Shown here one piece after another: positions 26,263 to 34,677 of a stretch of 35,838 nucleotides of DNA. Every line of letters starts with the position of its first letter. Position 1 is the first letter of the stretch. This stretch comes from an uncultured Verrucomicrobiota bacterium (lineage in GTDB: Bacteria; Verrucomicrobiota; Verrucomicrobiia; Limisphaerales; UBA1319): contig CAIMWS010000221.1 in NCBI GenBank assembly GCA_903845125.1, positions 1 through 35,838 of the forward strand, in the 5' to 3' direction. The position numbers were made by a program, and so were the translations under genes. A model generated the notes under the pieces. That model saw only the letters and a list, made by a program, of their open reading frames with translations. It ran no database searches and had not been told where the DNA came from.

Positions 26263-27435
26263 ATGCGCGAACAATTTCGTGCCTGGATAGAAAACCTTGA
26301 GACTTTTGTCCTGGAGGTGATCTTTGAGGAGCGGCGGGGAAAAAGGGCTGCGTTACTGCGCGCCGGATTGTTCCTCCTGAGCAAAATCTTTGCCGTCGCC
26401 ATCAAAGTCCGCCGTTTCCTGTACAATGTCAGAATCCTGCGTGACTCCACGCTGGGTGTGCAAGTTATTGCCATAGGCAATCTTACCGTGGGTGGGACGG
26501 GCAAAACCCCGGTGGTGGAAAAATTCGCCCGCGAACTCCAAAACCAAGGGCGCAAAGTGGCCATCCTTTCACGCGGCTATCGCTCCAAGCCACCCCCGCT
26601 TTGGAAGCGCTTATGGAAGAAGTTCCTGCTCCGCGAAGAGACTACCCCGCCGCGGGTGGTTTCCGATGGTAAATCCCTGCTGCTGGATTCCGAATCGGCC
26701 GGGGATGAGCCTTTCATGCTGGCCTCCAACCTGAAAGAAGTGGTCGTGCTGGTTGATAAGGATCGCGTTAAAAGCGGCCGTTATGCCATTGAAAAATTCG
26801 GCTGCGATACCCTGCTGCTGGACGACGGTTTTCAGTATTGGAAGTTGCGGGGCCGCCGCCGGGACATCGTCTTGATTGATTGCCAGGAACCGTTCGGCAA
26901 CCAGCACTTGCTGCCGCGGGGCACCTTGCGGGAGCCTCCTTCGCACCTGGCCCGGGCCAATACCATTTTCATCACCAAGAGCAACGGAAACACCGCCGCG
27001 TTGCGGGCCCAGATCACCCAGTTGAATCCCCATGCGGGCATCATTGAATGCATCCACCACCCCCTTTACCTGGAGGATATTTTCACCGGGGACCGGCATG
27101 AACTCAACGAATTGGTCGGCCAGAAAGTGGCCGCGCTCAGCGGCATAGCCCAGCCGGAGAGCTTCGAGGAAAGCTTGAGCAAGCTCGGCGCCGAACTGGT
27201 TTATACCAAGCGCTTTGCCGACCACCACCGGTTCACCCAGCAGGAGGTGCTCAACGCCATCAACCGCAGCAAAAAACGCCAGGCCCGCTTCATCATAACC
27301 ACCCAGAAAGACGCCGTGCGTTTCCCCCGTCTCGACCGCCGGGATCTCCGCATCTATTTCATGCGCGTGGAGATCCAGATCATCAGTGGCGCCAGTGATT
27401 TCCACGATTGCGTGCGCCAAATCTGCTTCCGTTAA
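26263..27435 (+). CDS. lpxK: Tetraacyldisaccharide 4'-kinase
   Basis: LpxK phosphorylates the 4' position of the lipid A disaccharide at the inner membrane, the sixth step of the Raetz pathway. The 390-residue protein (family usual about 320-350) has an N-terminal membrane-associated helix (LLRAGLFLLSKIFAVAIKV), the Walker A loop VGGTGKTP at 76-83, VAILSRGYRSK, a DEP motif (AGDEPFMLA), LLLDDGFQYWKL and LLPRGTLREPPSHLARA, all typical of LpxK. The C-terminus has FADHHRFTQQEV and TTQKDAVRF. A stretch after RGYRSK (PPPLWKRLWKKFLLREETTPP) is longer than usual. It is the first gene of a tight operon with an acyltransferase and a heptosyltransferase. Confidence 0.95.
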   Translation: MREQFRAWIENLETFVLEVIFEERRGKRAALLRAGLFLLSKIFAVAIKVRRFLYNVRILRDSTLGVQVIAIGNLTVGGTGKTPVVEKFARELQNQGRKVAILSRGYRSKPPPLWKRLWKKFLLREETTPPRVVSDGKSLLLDSESAGDEPFMLASNLKEVVVLVDKDRVKSGRYAIEKFGCDTLLLDDGFQYWKLRGRRRDIVLIDCQEPFGNQHLLPRGTLREPPSHLARANTIFITKSNGNTAALRAQITQLNPHAGIIECIHHPLYLEDIFTGDRHELNELVGQKVAALSGIAQPESFEESLSKLGAELVYTKRFADHHRFTQQEVLNAINRSKKRQARFIITTQKDAVRFPRLDRRDLRIYFMRVEIQIISGASDFHDCVRQICFR

Positions 27436-27438
27436 GCC

Positions 27439-28374
27439 ATGTTTTCCCCGCTCTACTGGATCGCCCGTCTGCTCCTGGCCGGCCTGCAAATCCTGCCCAT
27501 GCAACTGGTGGCCAGACTCGGCCGCGCCTGCGGCGCTCTGGCCTACTGGCTCGATCCCCGCCACCGGCGCGTGGCCATGGAGAATCTCACTGCCTGTTTT
27601 GGCACCGAGAAAAGCCCGGCGGAAATCCGGGCCATCGCCCGCGAGAATTTCCGGCGCATCGGAGAGAATTTTGCCTCGGCCGCTAAAACCGCCTCTTTCT
27701 CCACCGCGCAGATCCGCGCCTGTGTGGAATGGACCGGCGCGGAGCATCTGGCCCGGCACCTGCCTGGCGACCACAACGCCGTGGTTGCGATCGGACATTT
27801 CGGAAATTTCGAGCTGTATGCCCACACGAGCCTGGCCGTCCCCGGTTTCCAATGCGCCACCACATACCGCGCCTTGCCACACCCGGCCCTGGATGCCTTG
27901 ATCCAGCAATTCCGCCTAAAATCCGGCTGCCTCTTTTTTGAACGCCGCCGAGATAAAATGGCCTTGCGCCAGGCGCTCAACCAGCAACGCCTCCTGCTGG
28001 GCCTGTTGGTGGACCAGCATGCGGGCGGCAAAGGGCTGCCGGTGCCTTTCTTCGGCCGCACCTGCTCCACCAGCGCGGCGCCCGTGCTCTTCGCGCAGCG
28101 TTACCACGCCCCGTTGCACATCGCCATCTGCCACCGGCTTGCGGTGGGCCGCTGGCAGATCGAGATCAGCCCGGAAATCCCCGTCCGCCACGAGGGGCAT
28201 CTGCGTCCGGTGGAGGAGGTTTGTGCCGAAATCAACCGCGCCTATGAAGCCGCCATCCGGCGCGATCCAGCCAATTGGTTTTGGGTTCACCGCCGCTGGA
28301 AAACCTCCTGGCGCCACCATAACCCGGTGGCTCCCGGGATGGGCACTGGCTCACCGGCCATTTCCAGCCCATGA
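27439..28374 (+). CDS. HtrB/LpxL-family lipid A acyltransferase
   Basis: The 311-residue protein begins 3 bp after the lpxK stop. It has an N-terminal membrane anchor and HtrB-family blocks: GACGALAYWLDPRHRRVAMENL-like start, the catalytic H-x4-E motif in IGHFGNFE (His120, Glu125), LLVDQHAGGKGLPVPFFG, and a terminal RRDPANWFWVHRRWK. Enzymes of this family transfer secondary acyl chains to Kdo2-lipid A in the inner membrane. Which position (LpxL- or LpxM-type) and which chain length cannot be read from sequence. The stop overlaps the waaF ATG (ATGA). Confidence in family is high; symbol left blank because the exact acylation step is unknown. Confidence 0.92.
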   Translation: MFSPLYWIARLLLAGLQILPMQLVARLGRACGALAYWLDPRHRRVAMENLTACFGTEKSPAEIRAIARENFRRIGENFASAAKTASFSTAQIRACVEWTGAEHLARHLPGDHNAVVAIGHFGNFELYAHTSLAVPGFQCATTYRALPHPALDALIQQFRLKSGCLFFERRRDKMALRQALNQQRLLLGLLVDQHAGGKGLPVPFFGRTCSTSAAPVLFAQRYHAPLHIAICHRLAVGRWQIEISPEIPVRHEGHLRPVEEVCAEINRAYEAAIRRDPANWFWVHRRWKTSWRHHNPVAPGMGTGSPAISSP

Positions 28375-29522
28375 AACCGGACCTAGATGGCATCTCCCGA
28401 ATCCTCATCCGGGGTGTTAACTGGCTCGGGGATGCGATCATGACCACCACTGCCCTGCTTCGCCTGCGCGAGGCCTGCCCGCAAGCAAGGCTCGTTTTGG
28501 CCACACCGGCCAAGCTCGCGGATCTTTACCTCCGGCATCCCGCCCTCGACGAGGTGATTCCCCTGGTCCCCCGCGACAGCTTATGGGCCGCCTCCCGCCG
28601 GTTGAAAACCCAAAGCTTTGACCTGGCTGTTTTATTCCCCAACTCGCCCCGCTCCGCCTTGGAGGTCTGGCTGGCGCGCATCCCCCGCCGCTTAGGCTAT
28701 GCGCACCCCTGGCGCACCTGGTTGCTGTCCCACCCCGTGCCCCGGCCGGCGGCGTTCCATCCCATGGCCAAAAAAACTCCCGGCCAAATCCGCCGGTTGC
28801 TGAGCCGGAACCAGGCCGGAGCCAGGCCGGTGGTCCCCGAAAAGGCGCACCATCTTTATCACTACCTTCACTTGGTGGCCGCTTTGGGAGCCAATCCGGA
28901 ACCTTTGGCACCGCGGATTGAGGTGGGCACCGAAGAAATCGAAGCCTGCAACAAGAAATTCGGCTTTGCTGCTGATCCAGCCATCTCCTGGCTCGGCATC
29001 AATCCCGGAGCGGAATACGGCCCCGCCAAACGCTGGCCTTGGGAACGCTTCGCGGAGACTATGAGCATGGTGGCCGCCCAGACCGCCTGCGGTTGGCTGC
29101 TCCTGGGTGGGGGGGGCGATGCGGAACTCTGCGCCCGGATCGAGCGCGCCTTTCGGGAAGGCTTGGCTCGTAACTCCACCCACCCGCCGCACCTGCTCAA
29201 CCTGGCCGGCCGCACCACCCTGCGGGAACTCTGCGCCGTGCTGAAAAAATGCCGCCTCCTGATCACCAACGATACCGGTCCCATGCATGTGGCGGCCGCC
29301 GTTGGCACGCCCGTGGCGGCCATTTTCGGCAGCACCTCCCCAGAGTTGACCGGCCCGGGTTTGCCCAACGATCCCCACCACCGGATCATCCGCCACACCC
29401 CAGCCTGTGCGCCCTGTTTTTTGCGCCAATGTCCGGCCGATAACCGATGCCTCTCCGGGATCACTCCCGCGCAGTTGGTTCCGGTGCTTTTAGGCCTGCT
29501 TCGGCAGCCGAGCGCGCCCTAA
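28371..29522 (+). CDS. waaF: ADP-heptose:LPS heptosyltransferase, WaaF-type (GT9)
   Basis: The 383-residue protein has the GT9 fold: ILIRGVNWLGDAIMTTTALLRLRE at the N-terminus (acceptor-binding region with conserved Asp), FDLAVLFPNSPRSALEVWLA, RLGYAHPWRTWLL, then in the nucleotide-binding half GINPGAEYGPAKRWPWERFAE and ITNDTGPMHVAAAVGTPVAAIFG near residue 300. The C-terminal CAPCFLRQCPADNRCL cysteine cluster is also common in WaaF. It adds heptose to the LPS inner core on the cytoplasmic face. WaaF (heptosyltransferase II) rather than WaaC is favoured by the GRKCPGP-like GAEYGPAKRWP loop, but the order of addition is not proven. Overlaps the preceding gene by 4 nt; last gene of the lpxK operon. 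Confidence 0.88.
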   Translation: MKPDLDGISRILIRGVNWLGDAIMTTTALLRLREACPQARLVLATPAKLADLYLRHPALDEVIPLVPRDSLWAASRRLKTQSFDLAVLFPNSPRSALEVWLARIPRRLGYAHPWRTWLLSHPVPRPAAFHPMAKKTPGQIRRLLSRNQAGARPVVPEKAHHLYHYLHLVAALGANPEPLAPRIEVGTEEIEACNKKFGFAADPAISWLGINPGAEYGPAKRWPWERFAETMSMVAAQTACGWLLLGGGGDAELCARIERAFREGLARNSTHPPHLLNLAGRTTLRELCAVLKKCRLLITNDTGPMHVAAAVGTPVAAIFGSTSPELTGPGLPNDPHHRIIRHTPACAPCFLRQCPADNRCLSGITPAQLVPVLLGLLRQPSAP

Positions 29523-29582
29523 TCGGGGCGTCCTCGTCAATTTCCCTATTGCGGGTTTCCCGAGACGTCGTTAAATAAACCC

Positions 29583-30905
29583 ATGTTGACATCAAAACTT
29601 GCATCATTAGCGCTGGGCGCGATTTCCGCCTCGGCCTTAATCCCATTATCATTAACGGCGGCCCAGGCGGATCCTCCCGCTGGCTTTACCGCTCTTTTCA
29701 ATGGCAAAGACCTTGCCGGATGGTGGGGCGCCTCAACCGAGGATCCCCGCAAATACATGGCCATGAGCCAGGATGAATTCTCCAAGAAACGGACCTCCAG
29801 CCTCGATGATATCCAGAAACATTGGCGCGCCGAGGCCGGCATCCTGATCAATGACGGCAATGGCCTGTATCTGACCACCGACAAAAATTATGGTGATATC
29901 GAATTGATGATCGACTACAAGACGGTGCCGAAAGCCGACAGCGGCATCTACCTGCGTGGCATACCGCAGGTGCAGATTTGGGATTATACCGAGGAAGCCA
30001 AATTCAACATCGGCGCCAACAAAGGCTCCGGCGGCTTGTGGAACAACAGCCCCGGCGCCCCCGGCAAGGATCCGCTGGTGCTGGCCGACAAGCCTTTTGG
30101 CGAATGGAATCATTTCCACATCTGCCAACTGGGCGCCCGCACGACCGTCTATCTGAACGACAAGTTGGTGGTGGACCACGCCACCATGGAGAATTACTTC
30201 GATCGCAAATTGGCCATTCCGGCCAAAGGCCCCGTCCAACTGCAAACCCACGGCGGCGAGATCAGTTGGCGAAACCTGTTTGTCCGCGAGATCTCCGCGG
30301 AGGAGGCCAATAAGACTTTGCGCCAAAAGAGCGGCGCCGGATTCACCCCGGTTTTCAACGGCCGTGATTTTGAGGGATGGGCCGGCCCCATCGATAATTA
30401 CGAGGTGCAGGACGGAGCCATCGTCTGCAAGCCCGGAAAAGGCGGCACCATCTTTACCAAGGAAGAGTATGCCGACTTCATCGTCCGCCTCGAATTCAAA
30501 CTGCCCCCGGGCGGCAACAACGGCCTGGCCATCCGCTACCCCGGCCAGGGCGACACCGCCTACGCCGGCATGTGCGAACTGCAGGTGCTGGACGACGACG
30601 CCAGCCAATACGCCACCTTGGATCCCCGCCAATACCACGGCTCCATTTATGGCATCGTCGCGGCCCGTCGCGGCTATCAACGGCCCGTGGGCCAGTGGAA
30701 TTACGAGGAAGTCACCGTTAAAGGCTCGCACATCAAAGTGGAATTGAACGGTACCGTCACCGTCGACGCCGACGTGAGCAAAGTGAACTCCTACATGGCC
30801 AACAGCGCCCATCCTGGCAAAAACCGTACCAGCGGCTATTTCGGCTTCGCGGGCCACAGCGATCCTGTGATGTTCCGCAACATTGAAATCAAGAAATTGA
30901 ATTAA
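29583..30905 (+). CDS. Secreted protein with two DUF1080 (3-keto-glycoside hydrolase-type) domains
   Basis: The 440-residue protein has a signal peptide (LASLALGAISASALIPLSLTAAQA) and two copies of the DUF1080/LamG-like beta-sandwich: residues about 32-238, starting PPAGFTALFNGKDLAGWWG and containing FGDIELMIDYKTVPKADSGIYLRG-type strands, and about 252-440, starting AGFTPVFNGRDFEGWAG with GGNNGLAIRYPG. Each ends with a WRNLFVREI or MFRNIEIKKL strand. Members of this family bind or hydrolyse glycans; some have been shown to cleave 3-keto-disaccharides, but that activity needs a partner 3-dehydrogenase, not seen here. It follows waaF after 60 bp and may have its own promoter. Probably exported to the periplasm or surface. 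Confidence 0.85.
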   Translation: MLTSKLASLALGAISASALIPLSLTAAQADPPAGFTALFNGKDLAGWWGASTEDPRKYMAMSQDEFSKKRTSSLDDIQKHWRAEAGILINDGNGLYLTTDKNYGDIELMIDYKTVPKADSGIYLRGIPQVQIWDYTEEAKFNIGANKGSGGLWNNSPGAPGKDPLVLADKPFGEWNHFHICQLGARTTVYLNDKLVVDHATMENYFDRKLAIPAKGPVQLQTHGGEISWRNLFVREISAEEANKTLRQKSGAGFTPVFNGRDFEGWAGPIDNYEVQDGAIVCKPGKGGTIFTKEEYADFIVRLEFKLPPGGNNGLAIRYPGQGDTAYAGMCELQVLDDDASQYATLDPRQYHGSIYGIVAARRGYQRPVGQWNYEEVTVKGSHIKVELNGTVTVDADVSKVNSYMANSAHPGKNRTSGYFGFAGHSDPVMFRNIEIKKLN

Positions 30906-31203
30906 GTGAATCTTCCCTGGCCGCCCCGGTGGATGTTCCATTCACTGGGGCGCCAGTCTTATCCTCGGCCTTTCCGGCCCGCCACGTCAAAAAACAGTAC
31001 CTCGCCCCGCAGCAATTCAAGCGGTCGGATCCTGAAAGCCTCCTGGCTGGGTTTCTGGATTTGTTGCCGCGCCTATTGGGCGCCAGACAAGAGCGATCTG
31101 TGGGCTTTTCTTAAAAGTACTGCCAGCGGTGAATAACGAGCGTCTTGCCCAAAAACACCGATTTAGCATTATTGCCCCAATTGCCTGGACACGGCTGAGG
31201 CCG
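30906..31203. other. Convergent intergenic region with a strong stem-loop
   Basis: No gene is supported between the DUF1080 gene and the convergent cytochrome gene. At 30922-30952 a 10-bp stem (CGCCCCGGTG/CACTGGGGCG, one G-T pair, 11-nt loop) lies 17 bp past the DUF1080 stop; it lacks a T run, so it could be a factor-assisted or bidirectional terminator. I see nothing else clear in the remainder. Confidence 0.4.
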
Positions 31204-31980
31204 TTATTTGGCGGCGGGCAAATTCGTGGAAACGGAATTAGTGGCGCCAGCAGGAGGCGCGTTAGTTCCGGACGGCATATCCGCTTCGATTTCGGGTATT
31301 TTCAGCAGTTCCCCCGCCGTCCAGGATCCAGTGGCGGGCCGTGTTTTGGTTTTTTGGCGCACGGCGGCCACCTGTTCCGCCGAAATCGCTGAAGCGTTGT
31401 TGCCCCACCCTTTCTCGCCCCGCACATAAGTGATCACCGAAGCAATCTGCTGATCGGTCAAAACATCGCGCCAGGGAACCATTTGATTGTTGAAATCCGC
31501 TCCTTTGACCTTGATCGGACCCTGCAATCCATCCAACACGATGCGGATGATCCGCGCCGCGCCTTCGGCTTTGACCCATTCGGAACCGGCCAACGGCGGA
31601 TATTGCCCTGCCAATCCCTGGCCATCGGCTTGATGGCACTTGGCACAGGTATCCACGAACAACCGCTTGCCTTCAGCAAAAGGATCCAAAGGTTTGGCCG
31701 GCGCATTGGTTGCCCCCCCGCCCAAGGTATTTTCGTTATAGCTGAAGGGTTGGTATCCGCCGCTGAACCGTTGCAAATAAAAACCACCCCAAAAAAACAA
31801 GACCGCCACGAAAGTGACGAACAACAAGGACATCGGATGGTTGCCTTCCAGTGGTTCCGGGCGCTCCCGCTGGATGGCGGGAGGCAAATCATCCGGTAAA
31901 CTGAAGGCGCTTGACGGCGCGGCTTGCCGGGCGATCGCGCCCGGTGCCGGATCTTGGGGATTTGAGGAATCGAAACTCAT
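31204..31980 (-). CDS. Membrane-anchored monohaem cytochrome c, CcoP-like subunit of cbb3 oxidase
   Basis: The 258-residue protein has one membrane helix (about 50-68, MSLLFVTFVAVLFFWGGFYLQ), after a cytoplasmic N-tail, and one cytochrome c domain with CAKCH at 112-116 and a distal Met candidate in NNQMVPWRDVLTD. The tail after about residue 200 is low-complexity (Ala/Thr/Pro). It follows ccoO by an ATGA overlap and is in the position where ccoP normally lies, but canonical CcoP has two haem domains and here I see only one CxxCH. Inferred role: electron delivery to the oxidase. It could alternatively be a cytochrome linked to alternative complex III (ActE-like). Last gene of the operon. Confidence 0.82.
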   Translation of the reverse strand: MSFDSSNPQDPAPGAIARQAAPSSAFSLPDDLPPAIQRERPEPLEGNHPMSLLFVTFVAVLFFWGGFYLQRFSGGYQPFSYNENTLGGGATNAPAKPLDPFAEGKRLFVDTCAKCHQADGQGLAGQYPPLAGSEWVKAEGAARIIRIVLDGLQGPIKVKGADFNNQMVPWRDVLTDQQIASVITYVRGEKGWGNNASAISAEQVAAVRQKTKTRPATGSWTAGELLKIPEIEADMPSGTNAPPAGATNSVSTNLPAAK

Positions 31981-32585
31981 TTCGCTTCGGGCAGCGGAAC
32001 ATTAGCCTTCAAACTGAGCAGGTAATCCACCAAGTCGTTGGCGGCCTGAGTGGGAACCACTTCAAACCCCGGAGGCGGATTAAACGGGGCCGGCAATTGC
32101 AGCGCATCGGGCGCTGGCCGCTGGCCGGCTTTCCGGGTCTCAAACAAGAATCCGAAAGGTGGCATGACGGATCCCGCCGAAGTGCTTTGCGGATTAAATA
32201 GGTGCGTTAACTGCCAGGAGCGGCTGGGATTGCGCACGCCAATGTTGGAAAGGTCCGGCCCGGTGCGCATCGTGCCCAGCATTACTGGCTTATCGCGGAT
32301 GTAGTCCAAGGCCACGGTGCGGCGGGTGCCCCAGTTGCGCTTGATATCGGCGCCGAACTCGGCCGCGCGAACCTGCTGGCTGTGGCAGTAAATGCAGCCG
32401 TTGGCGCGATAAACCGCCTCTCCCCGCTGGGCGCCGCCGGGTCGCACCGGCGGATATTGTTCACCGGATTCCAGCTTCACCGCCTGCTGACCGCCGAATT
32501 GCAGCTGCGGAATCAAAACCAAGCCGCACCAGGAACTGGCTATGGTTAAAAAAATGCCAAAAAACAAGAGTGGGCCGTAATTCAT
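31977..32585 (-). CDS. ccoO: cbb3-type cytochrome c oxidase subunit II
   Basis: CcoO is the monohaem subunit that passes electrons to the catalytic subunit. The 202-residue protein has an N-terminal membrane helix (LLFFGIFLTIASSWCGLVLIP), the haem site NGCIYCHSQQVR (CxxCH at 64-68), and the conserved LGTMRTGPDLSNIGVRNPSRSW stretch with PPFGFLF placing the axial Met (VMPPF). Overlaps ccoN by 4 nt upstream and the cytochrome gene by 4 nt downstream, so all are translationally coupled. Size and motif order match known CcoO. Confidence 0.9.
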   Translation of the reverse strand: MNYGPLLFFGIFLTIASSWCGLVLIPQLQFGGQQAVKLESGEQYPPVRPGGAQRGEAVYRANGCIYCHSQQVRAAEFGADIKRNWGTRRTVALDYIRDKPVMLGTMRTGPDLSNIGVRNPSRSWQLTHLFNPQSTSAGSVMPPFGFLFETRKAGQRPAPDALQLPAPFNPPPGFEVVPTQAANDLVDYLLSLKANVPLPEAK

Positions 32586-34081
32586 GGCAAGGCGGGGTTG
32601 ATCGCGTTCCGGGTGGCGGCAATGATCATTCGCGTGGGCTGGCGATAAGGCTGTAACTGGCGGAGGATGATCCAGGTGAGGTTGATGAAAAAGGCCGTGT
32701 GTCCAATGGCTATAATGATTCCCGCCACGGTCCGTATCTTCAGGTAAGGAACCGTGAGCTTAACTACATCAAGGAATGGCACATCGGGGTTCAACATGGC
32801 ATAACCTTGCAGGATCCCCCCCAGGGTCAAGGGCCCCATATAAAGGATTATACCCAGGGCAGTGAACCAGAAATGAACGCGGATCAACATGGCCGATGGC
32901 CACTCCCGCAAAGTGAGCCGCGGGATGATGTAATACATGGATCCGAACATCACCATCGTGAAAAACGCATACATGCCAGTATGGGCGTGGGAAATGGTAT
33001 GGTGGGTGAAATGGGTCACTTCACTCACTGACCGCAAGGCGCTCAACACCCCATGCAGGCTGGCCACTGTGTAATTCATCCCGCCAAAGACCATGAACCG
33101 GAGCGTGGGACTATGCCGCAACATATGAAAACTGCCCTTCATGGTGAGGTGGTGGTTGATCCCAACTGTCACCACCGGAATCGTCATCATGACGCTGGCC
33201 ACAATGCTGACCGTCACCAGCCAGGCCGGCATCGGCCCCCCCACCAGGTGGTGGCCGCCATTCCAATTATAAAAAAGCGCCAGGGACCAGAATCCCAGCG
33301 CGGAAAGATAATAACTATGAATCGGTTTGCCCGTGACTTTGGGAATGAAGTAGTAGATGGCCGCGAGGCCGATCGGCGTGAACCACAAGCCCAGCACATT
33401 ATGAGCGAACCACCAGTTGACCGCGGATTGCACCGTCCCGCGCACGGGATCCATGATCAGCATGATGTTGGCCGAAGAGTATAGCCAGGGAAACCACAGC
33501 AGGGCCGCGAGCAAATACCACTGGGACACGTAAAGGTGCTTCTCCCGCCGGAAGCGGAAAGTGATGATGCCCCACACGGCGATCAGCGCGTAGGAAAAAA
33601 ACAAGATGGGGGAGGCATACGGGGGAAACTCCAGCCATTCAATACCCGTATTGTCACCTGCCAGAATGCCCAGCACCCCCACCACCACACCCACGTTCCA
33701 AAATACCGCCGCCATGATAATGATCCATTTGTGCATCAAGGTCACCCGGCACAAGCGGCACATGAGCCAGAGCGATACCCCGATGGCCACCTCCGAGGCA
33801 AACCCGAAAATAACCGTGTTCAAATGCACCGGGCGCACCCGCCCAAAGGTCAGCCAGGCTATATTGCCCAGCAAATCCGGATGGTGCATTTTCCAGGAGG
33901 TGATCAGCGCAAACAAGGTTCCCACCAGCAGCCACAAAGTGCCGCAGATAAAAAACAGCAGCACCGGCAACCGGCAGGAGGCGTCGATTTCGGCCAGCAG
34001 GGCCTTCCGCTGCACCAGATCCTCGTCGTGGTCCGAAGGCGATAGCGCCTTGAGCAGCGATGTTGAGGGAGTGGAACTCAT
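32582..34081 (-). CDS. ccoN: cbb3-type cytochrome c oxidase catalytic subunit I
   Basis: The catalytic subunit of the high-affinity proton-pumping oxidase: O2 reduction at a haem b3-CuB site in the inner membrane. The 499-residue, about 12-helix protein keeps the key ligands: His86 (HLNTV, low-spin haem), His227 (WWFAHNVLG, CuB), His277-His278 (GGHHLVGG, CuB), and His365/His367 (SHAHTGMYAF, haem ligands). Tyr271, six residues before His277, is at the spot of the cross-linked Tyr typical of C-type oxidases (not the A-type Tyr in helix VI), supporting the C class. The N-terminal about 30 residues form a polar tail. It is preceded by ccoS (4-nt overlap), unlike the usual ccoGHIS location of ccoS. 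Confidence 0.94.
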   Translation of the reverse strand: MSSTPSTSLLKALSPSDHDEDLVQRKALLAEIDASCRLPVLLFFICGTLWLLVGTLFALITSWKMHHPDLLGNIAWLTFGRVRPVHLNTVIFGFASEVAIGVSLWLMCRLCRVTLMHKWIIIMAAVFWNVGVVVGVLGILAGDNTGIEWLEFPPYASPILFFSYALIAVWGIITFRFRREKHLYVSQWYLLAALLWFPWLYSSANIMLIMDPVRGTVQSAVNWWFAHNVLGLWFTPIGLAAIYYFIPKVTGKPIHSYYLSALGFWSLALFYNWNGGHHLVGGPMPAWLVTVSIVASVMMTIPVVTVGINHHLTMKGSFHMLRHSPTLRFMVFGGMNYTVASLHGVLSALRSVSEVTHFTHHTISHAHTGMYAFFTMVMFGSMYYIIPRLTLREWPSAMLIRVHFWFTALGIILYMGPLTLGGILQGYAMLNPDVPFLDVVKLTVPYLKIRTVAGIIIAIGHTAFFINLTWIILRQLQPYRQPTRMIIAATRNAINPALP

Positions 34082-34311
34082 GGCTGGCTCACCCCATGGG
34101 TGGCGGGGCTCGGCCCCGTGTTCAAAACAATTTTACCGGTGGGAAAGGAGTCCGTCACCAACCCCACAGGCTCCTCCTCGTCAAAAACCAGCAAAGAGGC
34201 CTTCTTGAAGTCGCGGAATTCCCCATTCCGAATGGCCCAGCGCATGGCCAGCAAGGCCGAGCCTGGCAAAACGACAAAACCTCCCAAAAACAGTATCCAG
34301 AGCAAGATCAT
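34078..34311 (-). CDS. ccoS: cbb3 oxidase maturation protein CcoS
   Basis: A 77-residue protein with one membrane helix (ILLWILFLGGFVVLPGSALL) and the CcoS pattern WAIRNGEFRDFKKASLLVFDEE. CcoS is required for insertion of haem b and copper into CcoN. A perfect AGGAGG lies 6 nt before its ATG, overlapping the preceding gene's stop. It sits directly before ccoN and overlaps it by 4 nt. Slightly longer than the usual 50-70 residues, with a Pro/Thr-rich tail. Confidence 0.85.
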   Translation of the reverse strand: MILLWILFLGGFVVLPGSALLAMRWAIRNGEFRDFKKASLLVFDEEEPVGLVTDSFPTGKIVLNTGPSPATHGVSQP

Positions 34312-34320
34312 GCAAACCTC

Positions 34321-34677
34321 CTATTCGTATGGATTGGGCGGTGGTGAGGTGGCTTTTTGCAAACGCACCAGCAAGTTGGACTTGGCTGCCGCTGGATTTT
34401 GCCAATCACGCAGTGCCAGTTCCATGGCCCGATCCAAAGGGAGGCGGACAATGCCGCGCGCCTTATCCACCCAGCCATAGGTTTCCAATTGCTCCTTGGA
34501 TTGGGCCGTCACATCCTGCAGGTTCTTCCGGCGCTCGGCGGCGCGGGCGAGGTCAATGCCGGGTGGACGCGTATAGTGATACATCGTCCACACCAATGCC
34601 GCCAGCACCATGAAGGTGCCCAAAATCCCCAAAAAATAAACCGCCACAGTGGTTCTGGCATTTTCGTTGTGATTCAT
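34321..34677 (-). CDS. Small single-pass membrane protein between actF and ccoS
   Basis: The 118-residue protein has one N-terminal helix (about 11-34, TVAVYFLGILGTFMVLAALVW) and a soluble tail with YGWVDKARGIVRLPLDRAMELA at 67-88. I recall similar (S)YGWVD...G(V/I)VR(I/L)P(I/L)(D/E)RAMEL sequences in small proteins encoded beside terminal oxidases and alternative complex III clusters, but no function is established. The ATG overlaps the actF stop (TGATG) and is preceded by AGGAGG, indicating firm coupling. Likely an assembly or linker factor of the quinol-to-oxygen complex; that is inference. Confidence 0.7.
   Translation of the reverse strand: MNHNENARTTVAVYFLGILGTFMVLAALVWTMYHYTRPPGIDLARAAERRKNLQDVTAQSKEQLETYGWVDKARGIVRLPLDRAMELALRDWQNPAAAKSNLLVRLQKATSPPPNPYE

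Noticed and set aside
26611..27909. Minus-strand open frame of 432 codons
   Set aside because: Antisense to lpxK and the acyltransferase gene, both well supported.
29733..30941. Minus-strand open frame of 402 codons
   Set aside because: Antisense to the DUF1080 gene; product repetitive in G, A, V and H with no family features.
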